Shown piece by piece: positions 10,684-20,809 of a stretch of 64,000 bases of DNA. The DNA is from Nemophila menziesii (taxonomy: Eukaryota; Streptophyta; Magnoliopsida; Boraginales; Hydrophyllaceae). Every line of letters starts with the position of its first letter. The first letter of the stretch is position 1. The stretch spans positions 3,410,001-3,474,000 of the forward strand of contig JARWIR010000039.1 in NCBI GenBank assembly GCA_029959085.1, given 5' to 3'. The notes beneath the pieces were generated by a model, which ran no database searches, was not told the origin of the DNA, and saw only the letters and a list, made by a program, of their open reading frames with translations. The position numbers and the translations under genes are program-made.

Positions 10684-11280
10684 GGAACCCAGTTTCTCCT
10701 GTATAAAAAAATTGAGAAAGAGAGAAAACAGAAAAATGAAAAAGAATAAATACCCGGCAAAGTGGAATGTTTCTGAAAATCATCTTAGATTAATTGGGTT
10801 AACTTGGGGATGCTAAATTTGTGCATCAAATGGGTTGAGTGAAAACATTTTTCGAGCGAAAACTCAAGCTCGTGGACAGTCGTTGATGGTAAGTGAGAAG
10901 ATAGCCAAAAGCTCACTTCAAATTTACCAAATATACATACCACACCGTCCCTAAGCCTACGCTAAAACCGTAAAGTCCTCGTGATTCCTAGGTACATGGT
11001 AAGTTAATAGGGAGTATACTAAGTGGAGCGTATAAAGCGAGTAAGGATCGAGGAACAACCTATAGCCATCATATTGAGATGAGTACAAGTGTAACCTTCT
11101 AGCATTGCGAAGTTAATTTTGTGATTGAAATTATTTGTGTTTGATGTTGCATGATTAGTGTATGTGTATGTTAGTTCTTAATGTTTGCTATATGAGATTT
11201 ATTTTAAGAATTGCTTTGGGTGTATTTACTAGCTTCTATTTTCTCTTGCATCTACTTCATTCCCCTTGTTTTTAGTTTTG
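10684..11280 (+). other. E-left 3' UTR, second part
   Basis: Resumes with the GGAAC target duplication and the rest of the palindromic ACCGGGAACCC word. No credible ORF. It keeps the GTTGATGG...AAGTGAG...CTCACTT hairpin (10891-10918), the CCGTCCCTAAGCC segment (about 10945-10957) and the GCATTGCGAA segment (about 11103-11112) shared with the other elements. Confidence 0.6.
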
Positions 11281-11316
11281 CTTTGTCGGGACGACAAAGG
11301 TTTGAGTTGGGGGTCT
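11281..11316 (+). other. E-left polypurine tract and upstream hairpin
   Basis: Hairpin CTTTGTCG-GGA-CGACAAAG (11281-11299; perfect 8-bp stem, 3-nt loop), one base, then TTTGAGTTGGGGGTCT (11301-11316) abutting the 3' LTR. Plus-strand DNA synthesis should be primed here. Confidence 0.75.
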
Positions 11317-12882
11317 TGATATCTCCCTAAATGTTCTAATTTTATACCCTTGGGAGACATCATTTTTGGAGTTTATTTGACTATTTAGATAGACTTTTGG
11401 TGTTAATATGTAATAATTCAATTTTCCTCTTTAAATTCTAGTATTTTTCAAAACTTTTGCGCGTAATATGGTTTGTTTTGAGTGAAAAGTTTGTAGGTTT
11501 TGAATAATAACTAGGAGAGGAATAGAAGATTAAAGTCAAAGATCTTGTAATGAAGTCAAAGCAAGAATAAATATCCCGAAGAGTTGACAAAATTCAAGCT
11601 GCAAATTTGGAAAGCTGCTGAAGATTTCTGATTTTAAGCCACTTAGACAAGGATTCAGTAGCTGACTTGTGAAGAGATTAGATTCCTTATTGAGTTATGG
11701 AGATTTAGCAAATTGAACAGATCAATTCGGAGTTATATTGAGAAGTTACAGCCGTTTTCGTGACGGGTGTACAGCAGTTACGGGATTTGGACTTAAGTTA
11801 TGAACTTGGACTTTCTAATTTTCATTTAATCCATTAAGAAAGCCCTAGTCCGAATTTTATATTATAAAAGGGATTTTAGACTTCTATTTTCACACACAAT
11901 TCATTACATACAAAGTCAGAGCATCAGAGAAGAAGCATGAGCAAGGAAGAGAATAAGCCTAGAGCTGGAGAAATTCAACGTCTTCAATTCGCAGCCGAAT
12001 CAACTCCTCAATTAGGTTTCTTATCTTTTATTCTGTAAAACAATTATGAATTCCTTTAATTTTAATTTCTTAGGTTTTCCAATTATGAGCTAAATTCATA
12101 CAGTACTTGAGAACGCATTAATGGGTTAAGCCCCAATCTATTTCAATTCATGTTTTTGGTTTTGGGATTATTTTAATTGAAATCGAATTGGGTAATTAGT
12201 AGTTTTCATTAATTTGCATTTATCAACTATTATTGAAGTCATGAATCAACAATAGCAATTAGTACCTAGGCTATTTCATAAAGTGGCATATGAATCACCT
12301 TGACGGGGTGTCTAGGTACGGACTTAATTAATGAATGTAGGATAGAAGTTATTGACCTTGACAAACTTAATTAATCCTATGGCCGATTGGGTAATTATAA
12401 ATTAGTCATTTGAAGGTGGACTATAATCATCCTGACGGGGTTTGTAGCACCTAAGAATAGCTCCTTAGTACGTCCTGACGGGGGTAAGGAGAATATCGAA
12501 TCCCGACCACTATTATTTACCGATTCGTCCCTTAAACAATACATGGAATGAATAGATTGAGGTGAAATCCTAGCGTTACTCGAGTACTACCTTTCATACT
12601 TGCGTCTAGCTATTTTATTTCCTCGCATCTAGCTTAACATTTACATTACTTTAGTCTTTTAATTATTTGTCTTAGAATTAGAAAAACAAACAAACATTAT
12701 TAAAATCATTTACTTGCTTTCCCGTGCAATCAATCACTATTTGATAAGCATTAGAGTCAACCAATCCGTCCCTGAGAACGAATCTGTTTATCACATATAT
12801 TACTTGGGACAACTGTACACTTGCAGTTGTGGTTCTCTTTTCCTTATTTGCATTTTATTTTAGAACACACAAGGGACCACTA
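11317..12882 (+). repeat. E-left 3' LTR
   Basis: A 1566-bp LTR starting TGATATCTCCC and ending ...GGACCACTA, where the usual end is CCA. The start carries the inverted-repeat partner GGGAGACATCA about 35 nt in. TATA-like TTATAAAAG at 11872-11880. CCTGACGGGG words lie at about 12298-12485. Same family as the NA-1 LTRs. Confidence 0.88.
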
Positions 12883-12900
12883 GCAATAAACTGCGGTGGA

Positions 12901-12960
12901 AAACCGTAGCGACGGTTTGGACCTGCGGTGCACCGCAGCTGAGGTGCGGTATACCGCACC
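12901..12960 (-). repeat. E-minus palindrome cluster after pol
   Basis: Three perfect structures in 60 bases: AAACCGT-AGCG-ACGGTTT (12901-12918), CTGCGGTGCACCGCAG (12923-12938) and GGTGCGGTATACCGCACC (12943-12960). It is probably the surviving end of a longer array cut off by the E-left insertion. A PPT-like box, GAGTTTGGGGTCG (minus), lies at about 12999-13011. Confidence 0.7.
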
Positions 12961-13188
12961 AAGCTGCTTGTTAGCACGATATTTTCATCTTTTCGACCCC
13001 AAACTCAAGTCCTGCACATATAACACACTACCTTTCTCTCCTATTAGCTTCTAAGAACATTAATAATATACACTAACTTAGAATTATACACTACAAAACA
13101 TAAAATTAAACTAAAAAGCAACTAAAACAAGGTGTGTCTCCCAAGAGCACTTCTGTTTAACGTCTTTGACTTAGACGTGTACCTCGGG

Positions 13189-14208
13189 CTAAGTGTGTTC
13201 TTCGAGATGGATCGTCTCCTCTCATCTAAAATCCTCAATATCATGGTATAACTTCAAGCACTGACCATTCACCATGAATGTACTCAGCTCCGCTGGATGT
13301 TCAATTTTTATCGCTCCATGAGGTGTGACTATTGTAACAATATAAGGTCCTCCCCAACGGTATTTAAGCTTACCTGGGTAGTTCGAGAATCTAGAATCGT
13401 ATAGTAGTACCTTTTGTCCTCTCTCGAATCTCTTTGGACAAATTCGTTTCTCATGTCATCCCTTTGTTTTATCTTTATAGAGACATGCACTATTATAGGC
13501 ATGGAAACTAAATTCTTCCAACTCATTTAACAGGATCATCCTTTGTTTTACGGCCAAGTCTGGGTTCAGATTCAGAGTTTTAATAACCCAGAAGGCTCGG
13601 GATTCAATCTCAGTAGGAAGATGACATGCTTTGTTGTAGACCATGCGATAAGGAGATGCCCAGCTAGTGTTTTAAATGTTGTTTTGTAAGCCCATAGAGC
13701 ATCATCTAATTTTAATGACCAGTCCTTCCTCGTTTTGTTCACGGACTTTTCAAGAATAGATTTGATTTCTCGGTTAGTAACCTCAGCTTGACCGTTAGTT
13801 TGGGGATGATAATCGGTTGAAGTACGGTGTCTTACCCCCCCAACTTACAAATTGCAGCTCTCAAGTGATAATTGATGAAGTGGGTACCTTTATCACTGAT
13901 AAGAACTCGTGGCGTACCATGTCTTGAGAGGATATTTGATTTCAGGATTATATAACTGTTTTAGAATCGTTCTTTGGTGTTGCCACTGCTTCTACCCACT
14001 TGGACACGTAGTCTACTGCTAGCAATATATAAAGATTACCATGGGAAGTTATGAAAGGTCCCATGAAATCTATTTCCCGTACATCAAAGATTTCAATTTC
14101 TAAGAAATTATTAATGGCATCTCGTCGCGTTTTGATATATTTCCAGTGAACTGGAATCTTTGACATGTCTGAACGAATTGATGACAATCTTTGTGTAGGG
14201 TAGGCCAA
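13189..14208 (-). pseudogene. E-minus integrase core and C-terminal domain
   Basis: Integrase joins the cDNA ends to target DNA. The core begins with [14 protein letters not shown], holding the first catalytic Asp, and continues [16 protein letters not shown] (about 14130-13950). Further on, pieces matching the E-right core and the C-terminal domain (GGPYIVT...HGAIKIEHP, FMVNGQ) are spread over at least two frames to a TAG at 13189-13191, with an earlier TGA replacing an Arg codon. The frame of the core differs from that of the upstream zinc finger, so there is a frameshift near 14200. The neighbouring box TTGGGAGACA (13135-13150, minus) follows the stop. Confidence 0.75.
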
Positions 14209-14867
14209 TAGAAACCGGATTGAAGAATTTTAGCTGCAGTCCTATCGCCTTTAAAATGGCCACCATATGGTGAGCCATGACAGCTTGCCATGATCTTAGT
14301 AATTTCTCCTTCATGGATGCATCTTCTTATAACTTGATCACTGCAAACCTTGAAGAGGTAGGGCTCATCCTAAAAGAATTGTTTGGCCTTTATGACTTAA
14401 ACTCTGTCTTTGTTGTGGACTGAAGTCCGTAAGGAATACCCCACGAGAAGGTTAACTATATCTGCATACCAAGGCACAAACACATCTTTAATCATAAAAA
14501 GTTGTTCATCAGGGAATACCTCTTTGACCAATAATGGTCCCTTGTTGGCATCAGAGAGTTCGAGCCTGTATAAATGATCAGCTACTTGATTCTCGCATCA
14601 CTTTCGGTCTCGAATATCTATGTCAAACTCTTGTAGTAACAATACCCATCTAATAAGACGCGGCTTAGCGTCCTTCTTTTACATAAGGTACTTGATTGAT
14701 GAATGATTCGTGTATACAATAGTCTTCATCCCAATAAGATAGGAACGAAATTTATCGAAAGCATATACCACGGCTAACATCTCTTTATCCGTTACTGTAT
14801 AATTCATTTGGGCGGCGTTAAATGTCTTACTCGCATAGTAAATCGTGTGGAATATTTTTTCTTTCCT
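14130..14867 (-). pseudogene. E-minus RNase H and integrase zinc finger
   Basis: Downstream of the RT block on the minus strand, the frame holds RNase H sequence ([16 protein letters not shown]...EMLA, then [18 protein letters not shown] and NQVADHL), interrupted by several stops, including a TAG where E-right has Gln. It passes into the integrase HHCC finger (HEGE...[24 protein letters not shown]) at about 14330-14110. The second Cys of the CxxC pair appears as Phe (CQRF), which would break zinc binding. Role by family: RNase H removes the RNA template; the finger helps integrase multimerise. Confidence 0.75.
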
Positions 14868-16220
14868 CTATCCTAACACAACACCCATTGAGTGATCACT
14901 TGCATCGCACATAAGTTCAAACGGAGCATTCCAATCTGGAGGTACAACAATTGGCGTGGAGATGAGCTTCTCCTTGATCGTCATAAACGCTCGAAGACAT
15001 TCTTCATTAAAATTAAAAGGAGTACCCTTCTCAATTAAGGAACAAAGTGGTTTGGCGATCTTGGATAAATGTTTCATAAATCTTTTGTAAAATCCTGCGT
15101 GACCCAAGAAACTTCTCACTCCTTTGACAGAAACTACAGGTGGTAAGGTTTTTATAACTTCAATTTTGGCATGTTCAATCTCCATCCCTGCCTTTGAAAC
15201 TATATGTACAATCCTTTCTTGAACCATGAAGTGGCATTTTTCCCAATTAAGCACAAGATCTGTTTCTTTACATCTTACAAGGACTTTTTCCAAATTTTTA
15301 AGGAAATCATCGAAACTATCTCCAAAAACCGAAAAAACATCCATAAATACCTCCAAGTATTTATTAATCATGTTCCAATATATAGCCATCATACACCTCT
15401 GGAACGTGGCGGGTGCATTGCATAAACCAAAAGGCATCCTTCTATAAGAAAAGGTGCCAAACAGACAAGTAAAAGTTGTTTTGTGTTGATCAAGAGGATC
15501 TACACAAATCTGATTATAGCCTGAATACCCGTCCAGAAAACAATAATACTCTCTCCATGTGAGTTTGTCTAGCATCTGATCAATGAATGGTAGAGGGAAG
15601 TGATCTTTCTTTGAAGCCTTATTGAGTCTTCGGTAATACATGCATACTCTCCACCCCACAACTGTTCTTGATGGAATGGCTTCATCTTGATCATTAAGGA
15701 CGGTAGTGATACCTCCTCTCTTTGGAACACATTGCACTGGATTGACCCAATCACTTCTTTCAATTGGAAAGATAATACCCGCATCTAATAACTTGATTAC
15801 TTCCTTCTTGACCACCTCTTTCATAGCTGGCATGAGCCTTCTTTTCCCCTCTATAGACCGCCCTCCTTATTTCTTAAGAATAATCATATGTTTACAAATG
15901 GACGGACTAATTCCGTCGATATCGACAATAGTCCACCCAATTGCTTCTTTGTTAGCACAAAGCACACTGAGTATCTTATCTTCTTGAGGACCTAAAAGGT
16001 TAGCAGAAATAATAACAGGTAAATTATTGTTCATACCTAAGTAAGCATAGCTCAAATGGTCTGGAAGTGGTTTTCCTTCAAGAACAGGTGGACTTATTAT
16101 AGATGGTTTCTTCATTGGTTCAATGTCTCCGGATTCTCGAAGTTGTTCTCGTACGTTTGAGCCTAATGCTGCAACTTTGTCAGTGGTATCATCGTATATT
16201 TCTGGTGATTCAAGTGCCAA
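14868..16220 (-). pseudogene. E-minus protease-RT linker and reverse transcriptase
   Basis: One frame with a TAA at 15867-15869, where E-right has Glu. After the linker (VAALGSNVREQLRESG...), the RT motifs appear in order: WVNPVQCVPKRGG, YRRLNKASKKDHFPLPFIDQMLD, FLDGYSGYNQI, the FGLCNAPATFQRCM block, and the catalytic box. The box reads FMDVFSVFG, whereas E-right has FMDDFSVFG, so the second catalytic Asp is Val and the enzyme would be inactive even without stops. The thumb/connection (LGHAGFYKRFMKHLSKIAKPL) and the RNase H start (MCDASDHSMG) follow to the TAG at 14868. Confidence 0.85.
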
Positions 16221-16294
16221 GGCTTCGTTTAGATCGTCATCCCAGTTTGATTCATTAAAGACCTCTTGTGTAAGTTTGCCGATGACATCTATTT

Positions 16295-17548
16295 TTATAA
16301 TTCATCCTTCGTATCTGGATATTTCATAGCCTTGAACACATTGAATCTTACCTGTTCGTCTTGGACCCTCATGATCAATTCACCATTCTCTACATCTATT
16401 AGTGTACGCCCCGTGGCTAAGAATGGTCTACCCAGGATGATGGGGACATTCTTATCCGTGTCGTAGCCAAGAATAATAAAATCACAAGGAAATATAAATC
16501 TACCAACTTTAACTAAAACATCTTCAATTTTACCTACTGGTTGGGAGAGTGAGCGATCCGCCATTTGTAAGACCACTGAAGTGGATACCACCTCTCCTAT
16601 GTTAATCTTCTCAAACAGGGATTTTGGCATGAGATTGATACTCGCGCCTAAATCACATAATTCTTTCCCGGTCCAACTTTCTCCAATAGAAATGGGAATC
16701 GTAAAACTTTCGGGATCTTGTAGCTTCGGTGGCAACTTGCTTTTACAAATAGCACTACACTCCTCTGGTGATCCAATCATCTCCCCAGTTTCTAAACTTT
16801 TTTTGTTTGAGAGAATGTCTTTCATGAACTTCAGGTACTTTGACATTCTTTTTAGAGCTTCCACAAACGGCATATTAATATCTAGCTTGCTCACCATGAC
16901 AAGGAACTTCTTAAATTCTTTTTCATTGTTCTTGTTTTTTACACGTGATGGGTATGGTGGAGGAGGACGTTTATTAGTTTCCACTGAGCTTTTCTTCTTG
17001 TCTGGTGTCTTTTCTGGGACACTCTTTGGTTCAACTACCTCTTCAACCTTGTCTTCTATTGTTTCTTCAACCACTTTGTGAGGAATAGAGGTCGGTTCTG
17101 GTTCTACTCTAAGTGGAGGTAATTGTTTTCCACTTCGTAATTCAACTGCATGACAAGCATCATCTTCTGGAGCAATAGTATCACTTGGGAGTTGCCCTTT
17201 TGGCCTGTTTTGAAGTGTACTCGCCATTTGTGACACTGTATGCTCGGGGTTTTTGATTACTTTGGATTGGGTTTGGAATCTTTGCTGGCTCATCTTCATA
17301 TTTTCTTCAACTAGTTTAATCATCCTAGCCATACTTTAATCCAAACTCAAAGGTTACTTTTGTGTAGCTTTTTGCTTTGAATATTGAGGTGGTTTTTTTA
17401 TAAGCTTCTGTATAAATTGGTGCTTCTTGATAGGTAGGTTGTGGTGGATAGTAAGATTAAGGTCGAGGTTGATAATAAGTCTCTTGATTCCCGACCCAAT
17501 TATGATTCTGTGGGGACTGATAATTAAAGTAACTTCCTTGAGGATGAT
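16295..17548 (-). pseudogene. E-minus gag C-terminal part and protease
   Basis: From 17548 leftward the frame encodes the Gln/Tyr/Pro-rich gag tail (YYQPRP...YPPQPTYQ) with several stops. It is then open for 345 codons from 17332: a coiled-coil region, NRPKGQLPSDT, an acidic/proline linker, and the retropepsin-like protease with LCDLGASINLMP (catalytic Asp), VGRFIFPCDFIILG and NVPIILGRPFLATG. The protease frees the Gag and Pol parts. A frameshift after KYPDTKDEL (16295) separates it from the RT frame. It is interrupted at 17548 by E-right; the ATGAT flank is its own sequence. Confidence 0.85.
17544..17548. repeat. Target site duplication of E-right, left copy
   Basis: ATGAT directly before the 5' LTR, matched by ATGAT at 28848-28852 after the 3' LTR. 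Five bases is the usual size for Ty3 integrases. Confidence 0.85.
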
Positions 17549-19060
17549 TGATGTCTCCTCATTTGTGATAATAAAATCTATTTCCGAGACATCATTTTAG
17601 GCGTATTTATTAGTTTATAGGTCGATTTCCTCATGATTTAGTACACTTTCCAATTTTTTGTCTTGAATTATTTATTTATTATTTTTAGAGCATATTGGGA
17701 TTAATTATTTATTTAGTGTGAAGCTTTAGAGATATATGATAATTAATTAGAGTCCAAGTTGGTTCAAAGAGCTAAAGGAAAGAAGATAAACATGGAAATT
17801 GAAGATAAGGAAGTAAAAGCTAAAAACATGGAAAAGGAAAAGCTGCCTTTATTATGAATTTCTGCACCTACGACCACAAATCAGCTTATATGTTAAAATC
17901 GGTGAGCAATCTAGAGAAACGGTCAAGATCAAAGTTGAAGATATTTCCGAGACGATGAATTTGGTATACTCATACGCATCAATCGGATAAATATTAAAGC
18001 TGCTAGGACCAAAACAAAAACGGGGCTGATTGCATGTTTTTGGGCTACGAATTTGAGTTGGGCTAGGAGCCCATATTTACCTTTTCCTTCAAGAAACGTG
18101 TAGGTCAACCTATACACTATAAATACAGCCTCTTAAAATTAGAAAATCATCCTTGGTGAAACCTTAAGCCAAGAGGAAGCTTACAACACAAGAAAAGAGA
18201 TCTGGAAGGAGCTGTGCATCAACAATGTCTTCTTCAACCTTTGAATTTGTAATTTCTTTCTTTTCTTCCATTAGTATGAACTAAATTTATATTAGCTTGA
18301 GTTTTTAGCATATATGTATGAACCCTAGTTTTGGTTGACATCTATCTAATTTGGGAATTTTATGTTTTAAATTGAATTATTGTTTTTATTCTCTGTTTAT
18401 GTGTTTGGATTATATTTTGTGTTCTTGTGGAAGCGCACCCATATAGAATTACCATCTAGTAGTTAGGTCACCACTAACAACGGTGTTTAATTACATGTTT
18501 AGCACATAACGTCTAGTATTCGGTTTAGATCCGACAAATCAACCTAACTAGATAATCACTATGGTTCAGTATGTATTGCTATTTACCAATTGCAGGAACA
18601 GTTTGCTTAGGACTCCTTATTGACACAGGTAAACCCTATTTAGTACTACCTAGGGCAAGTGGAACCGATTATTGAAATACTACATAATTCACCCTTACAT
18701 GTTTAGAACGGCAAAACTACTGGGGATTACATGCTATTGACTCAAGTTATATTCTCATACTACTTCTTCTCTTGCGTTTAATTTTCTGTCTTTACTTTCT
18801 TAGTTTAATTTAGTTAATTGAAAACCAAATAAAAATCTATTTGTCTTTACTTTTTCTGCGTTTTATTTGTTCTAGCTTTTAAATATTTGCACTTGATTAT
18901 TGCATAAGATTCCCCCAACCTTCGTAGTCTCTGGCGAACGAATCTTACTTAATCATTAAAACTTGCATACGATCTGTATATTTGCGAAACCGTGCTTAGT
19001 TTTAGGGTGTTTATTTGCATCTAATTATTATATCTTTTTATCACACCCTATGCCACACCA
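17549..19060 (+). repeat. E-right 5' LTR
   Basis: A 1512-bp LTR, TGATGTCTCC...CACACCA. The start holds the inverted repeat TGATGTCTC/GAGACATCA (about 17549-17597). TATA-like box at 18117-18125. GAAGATAA occurs twice (17782-17789 and 17801-17808); the 3' LTR has lost one copy with the spacer. It lacks the CCTGACGGG words found in the other families. Confidence 0.92.
18117..18125 (+). promoter_or_regulatory. E-right LTR TATA box
   Basis: CTATAAATA in the 5' LTR, about 570 nt from its start, also present in the 3' LTR (27903-27911). Transcription probably starts some 30 nt downstream. Confidence 0.55.
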
Positions 19061-19066
19061 AGTTTT

Positions 19067-19084
19067 TGGCGCCGCTGCCGGGGA
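19067..19084 (+). other. E-right primer binding site (tRNA-Asp type)
   Basis: TGGCGCCGCTGCCGGGGA, seven bases inside the LTR edge. It pairs with the tRNA-Asp 3' end at 17 of 18 positions. Confidence 0.82.
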
Positions 19085-19183
19085 CTACATCGTTAGTCCT
19101 TGTGCATATACCTTGTGCTTTTATTTCAGTTAGTTCTATTTTACGCTTTGTCTTTTTAGTTTTTGTTTTCTTGATAGTTACAG

Positions 19184-20809
19184 ATGGAGAATCAAAGTAG
19201 ACTTGAATTACCTGTCGAATTCAGAGTGCAACCACGCGGAATTCGTGCTCCAGAAATCCAAGCCGCTAAATTTAAGCCTGATCCGGGGATGTTAATGCAG
19301 TTTGCAACGCATGGACTATTCAGCGGTGCTGCACACCAAGATCCGATCCGATATATTCAGAAATTCATACAAATCTGTGATGCTTATATCTTAAGAGGAG
19401 TTACTAGGGAACAGGTTTACTACGTGATGTTCCAGTTCTTCTTGACCGGAGGTGCAAGCAATTGGTACGATACCCAATATCCTCATGTTATTCCAGATTG
19501 GGACAAGCTTCAAGCAAGATTCCTAGACCAATTTTATCCGGTTAGTAGACGATTAAAAGATATGTTGGAGCTTGAACAGTTTATACAGGAAGACAGAGAG
19601 AGTTTGGGTGAAGCATAGTTACGATTTAATGAAAGGAAGGCGAGATGTCCATACCATAAATCATCGCCGGAATATTATTTAACCTTGTTTTATGGAGGAC
19701 TTAATGACAAGTCAAGGGAAAAAGCAGATTCATTAGGAAACAAAGGTTTCGTGTTACTAGATCCTGAAGAAGCCGAAATTTGTATGGAGAGAATTCTTGA
19801 GAACGAGAGAAGTTGGCCAAGGAAACCAGAAAAAGAAGACACTTCAGAATCTTTGAAGCTTAATGAATTGGCCCAACAATTCAAAGAACTACAAGAACAA
19901 GCTCGAACAATTGCTCAGGTAAACTTAATACGTACAATACCTTCGTGTCCTGGTTGTGGAGCAAGAAATCATGTGTGGGAAAGGTGTACGAATAATCCAG
20001 CCTCAGCTTCCATAACATATCCTCAAAATAACTATTATTCTAATGGTTATGATTATCCACAAGAAAGCTACGCTAATTATCAACAACCTCCACAACAAAG
20101 AAGTTGGGTCAGAAATCAAGACACTTATTATCATCAACCCCAACCTCAATCTTATAATCCACCACAACCTACATATCAAAAAGCGCCCATTGTTGAAAAA
20201 TCTTATCAAGAACCACCAAAACAATCAATGCAAATGGAAAAGAAAGAACAAACCTTGAGCTTGAATTCGAGTACGGCTAAACTGATGCAAGCAATTGAAA
20301 ACAATATGAGTCGTAGCCAACATAAAATTCAAGTCCAGCAAAAGGTAATCAAGAAACTCGAGCATACTCTATCACATATGGCGAGTACATTGCAAAACAG
20401 GCCAAAAGGGCAGCTTCCAAGTGATACTATTGCTCCTCGAGATGATTCTTGCCATGCAGTTGAATTGCAAAGTGGAAAACAACTACTTCCACCAAGACCA
20501 GAAACAGAACCAATCCCTATTCCAGAAAAGGGGGGAGAAGAAACAATTGAAGATACAGTCGAAGAGGTAGTTGAACCAAAGAGTGTCCAAGCCAAGACAC
20601 CAGAAAAAACGAGAAAACCAGTGGAACTTAATACACGCCCTCCACTACCATACCCTTCACGTGTCAGAAAGAAGGACAATGACCTGGAATTCAAGAAGTT
20701 CGTTGACATGTTGAGCAAGTTAAAGATTAATATGCCGTTTGTCGAAGTTCTCAAGAGAATGCCGAAATATCTGAAATTCATGTAGGACATTCTTTCAAAC
20801 AAATGAAGT
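19184..20809 (+). pseudogene. E-right gag (capsid, zinc knuckle, linker)
   Basis: ATG at 19184, about 100 nt after the PBS. Capsid region: RGIRAPEIQAAKF...LFSGAAHQDPIRYIQKFIQICD...GGASNWYD (retrotransposon gag fold). The frame meets TAG at 19616-19618 where related gags have Trp, then continues in frame (RFNERKARCPYH). Next come a knuckle of CX2CX4HX4C type (CPGCGARNHVWERC, about 19948-19989), a Tyr/Gln/Pro-rich stretch, a coiled coil before NRPKGQLPSDT, and an acidic/proline linker. A TAG at 20783-20785, where E-minus has Lys, and a TGA soon after end this part. Gag would form the virus-like particle; this copy gives at most a 144-residue capsid fragment. Confidence 0.88.

Larger units (their letters stand above)
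1..12882 (+). mobile_element. E-left: 3' part of an autonomous Athila-like Ty3 element
   Basis: The visible parts are the integrase C-terminus, a GC-rich palindrome array, a decayed 3' ORF, the 3' UTR, a PPT and the 3' LTR; the 5' LTR, gag and most of pol lie left of the window. The element is interrupted at 3111-10683 by a minus-strand non-autonomous element, with GGAAC on both sides. Its LTR closely resembles the LTRs of that inserted element. It ends at 12882, where the minus-strand element E-minus resumes inside its 3' UTR. The flank after the LTR is GCAAT, but the matching left copy is outside the window, so the target duplication cannot be confirmed. Confidence 0.85.
12883..17548 (-). 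mobile_element. E-minus: decayed autonomous Athila-like element, main part
   Basis: Reads right to left: gag middle, protease, RT, RNase H, integrase, then the start of the 3' UTR, cut by E-left at 12882. The 5' part of gag continues at 28848-29698 beyond E-right. Neither LTR is in the window. Its proteins resemble those of E-right closely, so both belong to one broad lineage. Many stops and frameshifts, and a lost RT catalytic aspartate, show it is dead. It is the oldest layer of the nest. Confidence 0.88.

Noticed and set aside
19067..19084. tRNA gene fragment
   Set aside because: The tRNA-Asp-like sequence is the primer binding site; no cloverleaf surrounds it.
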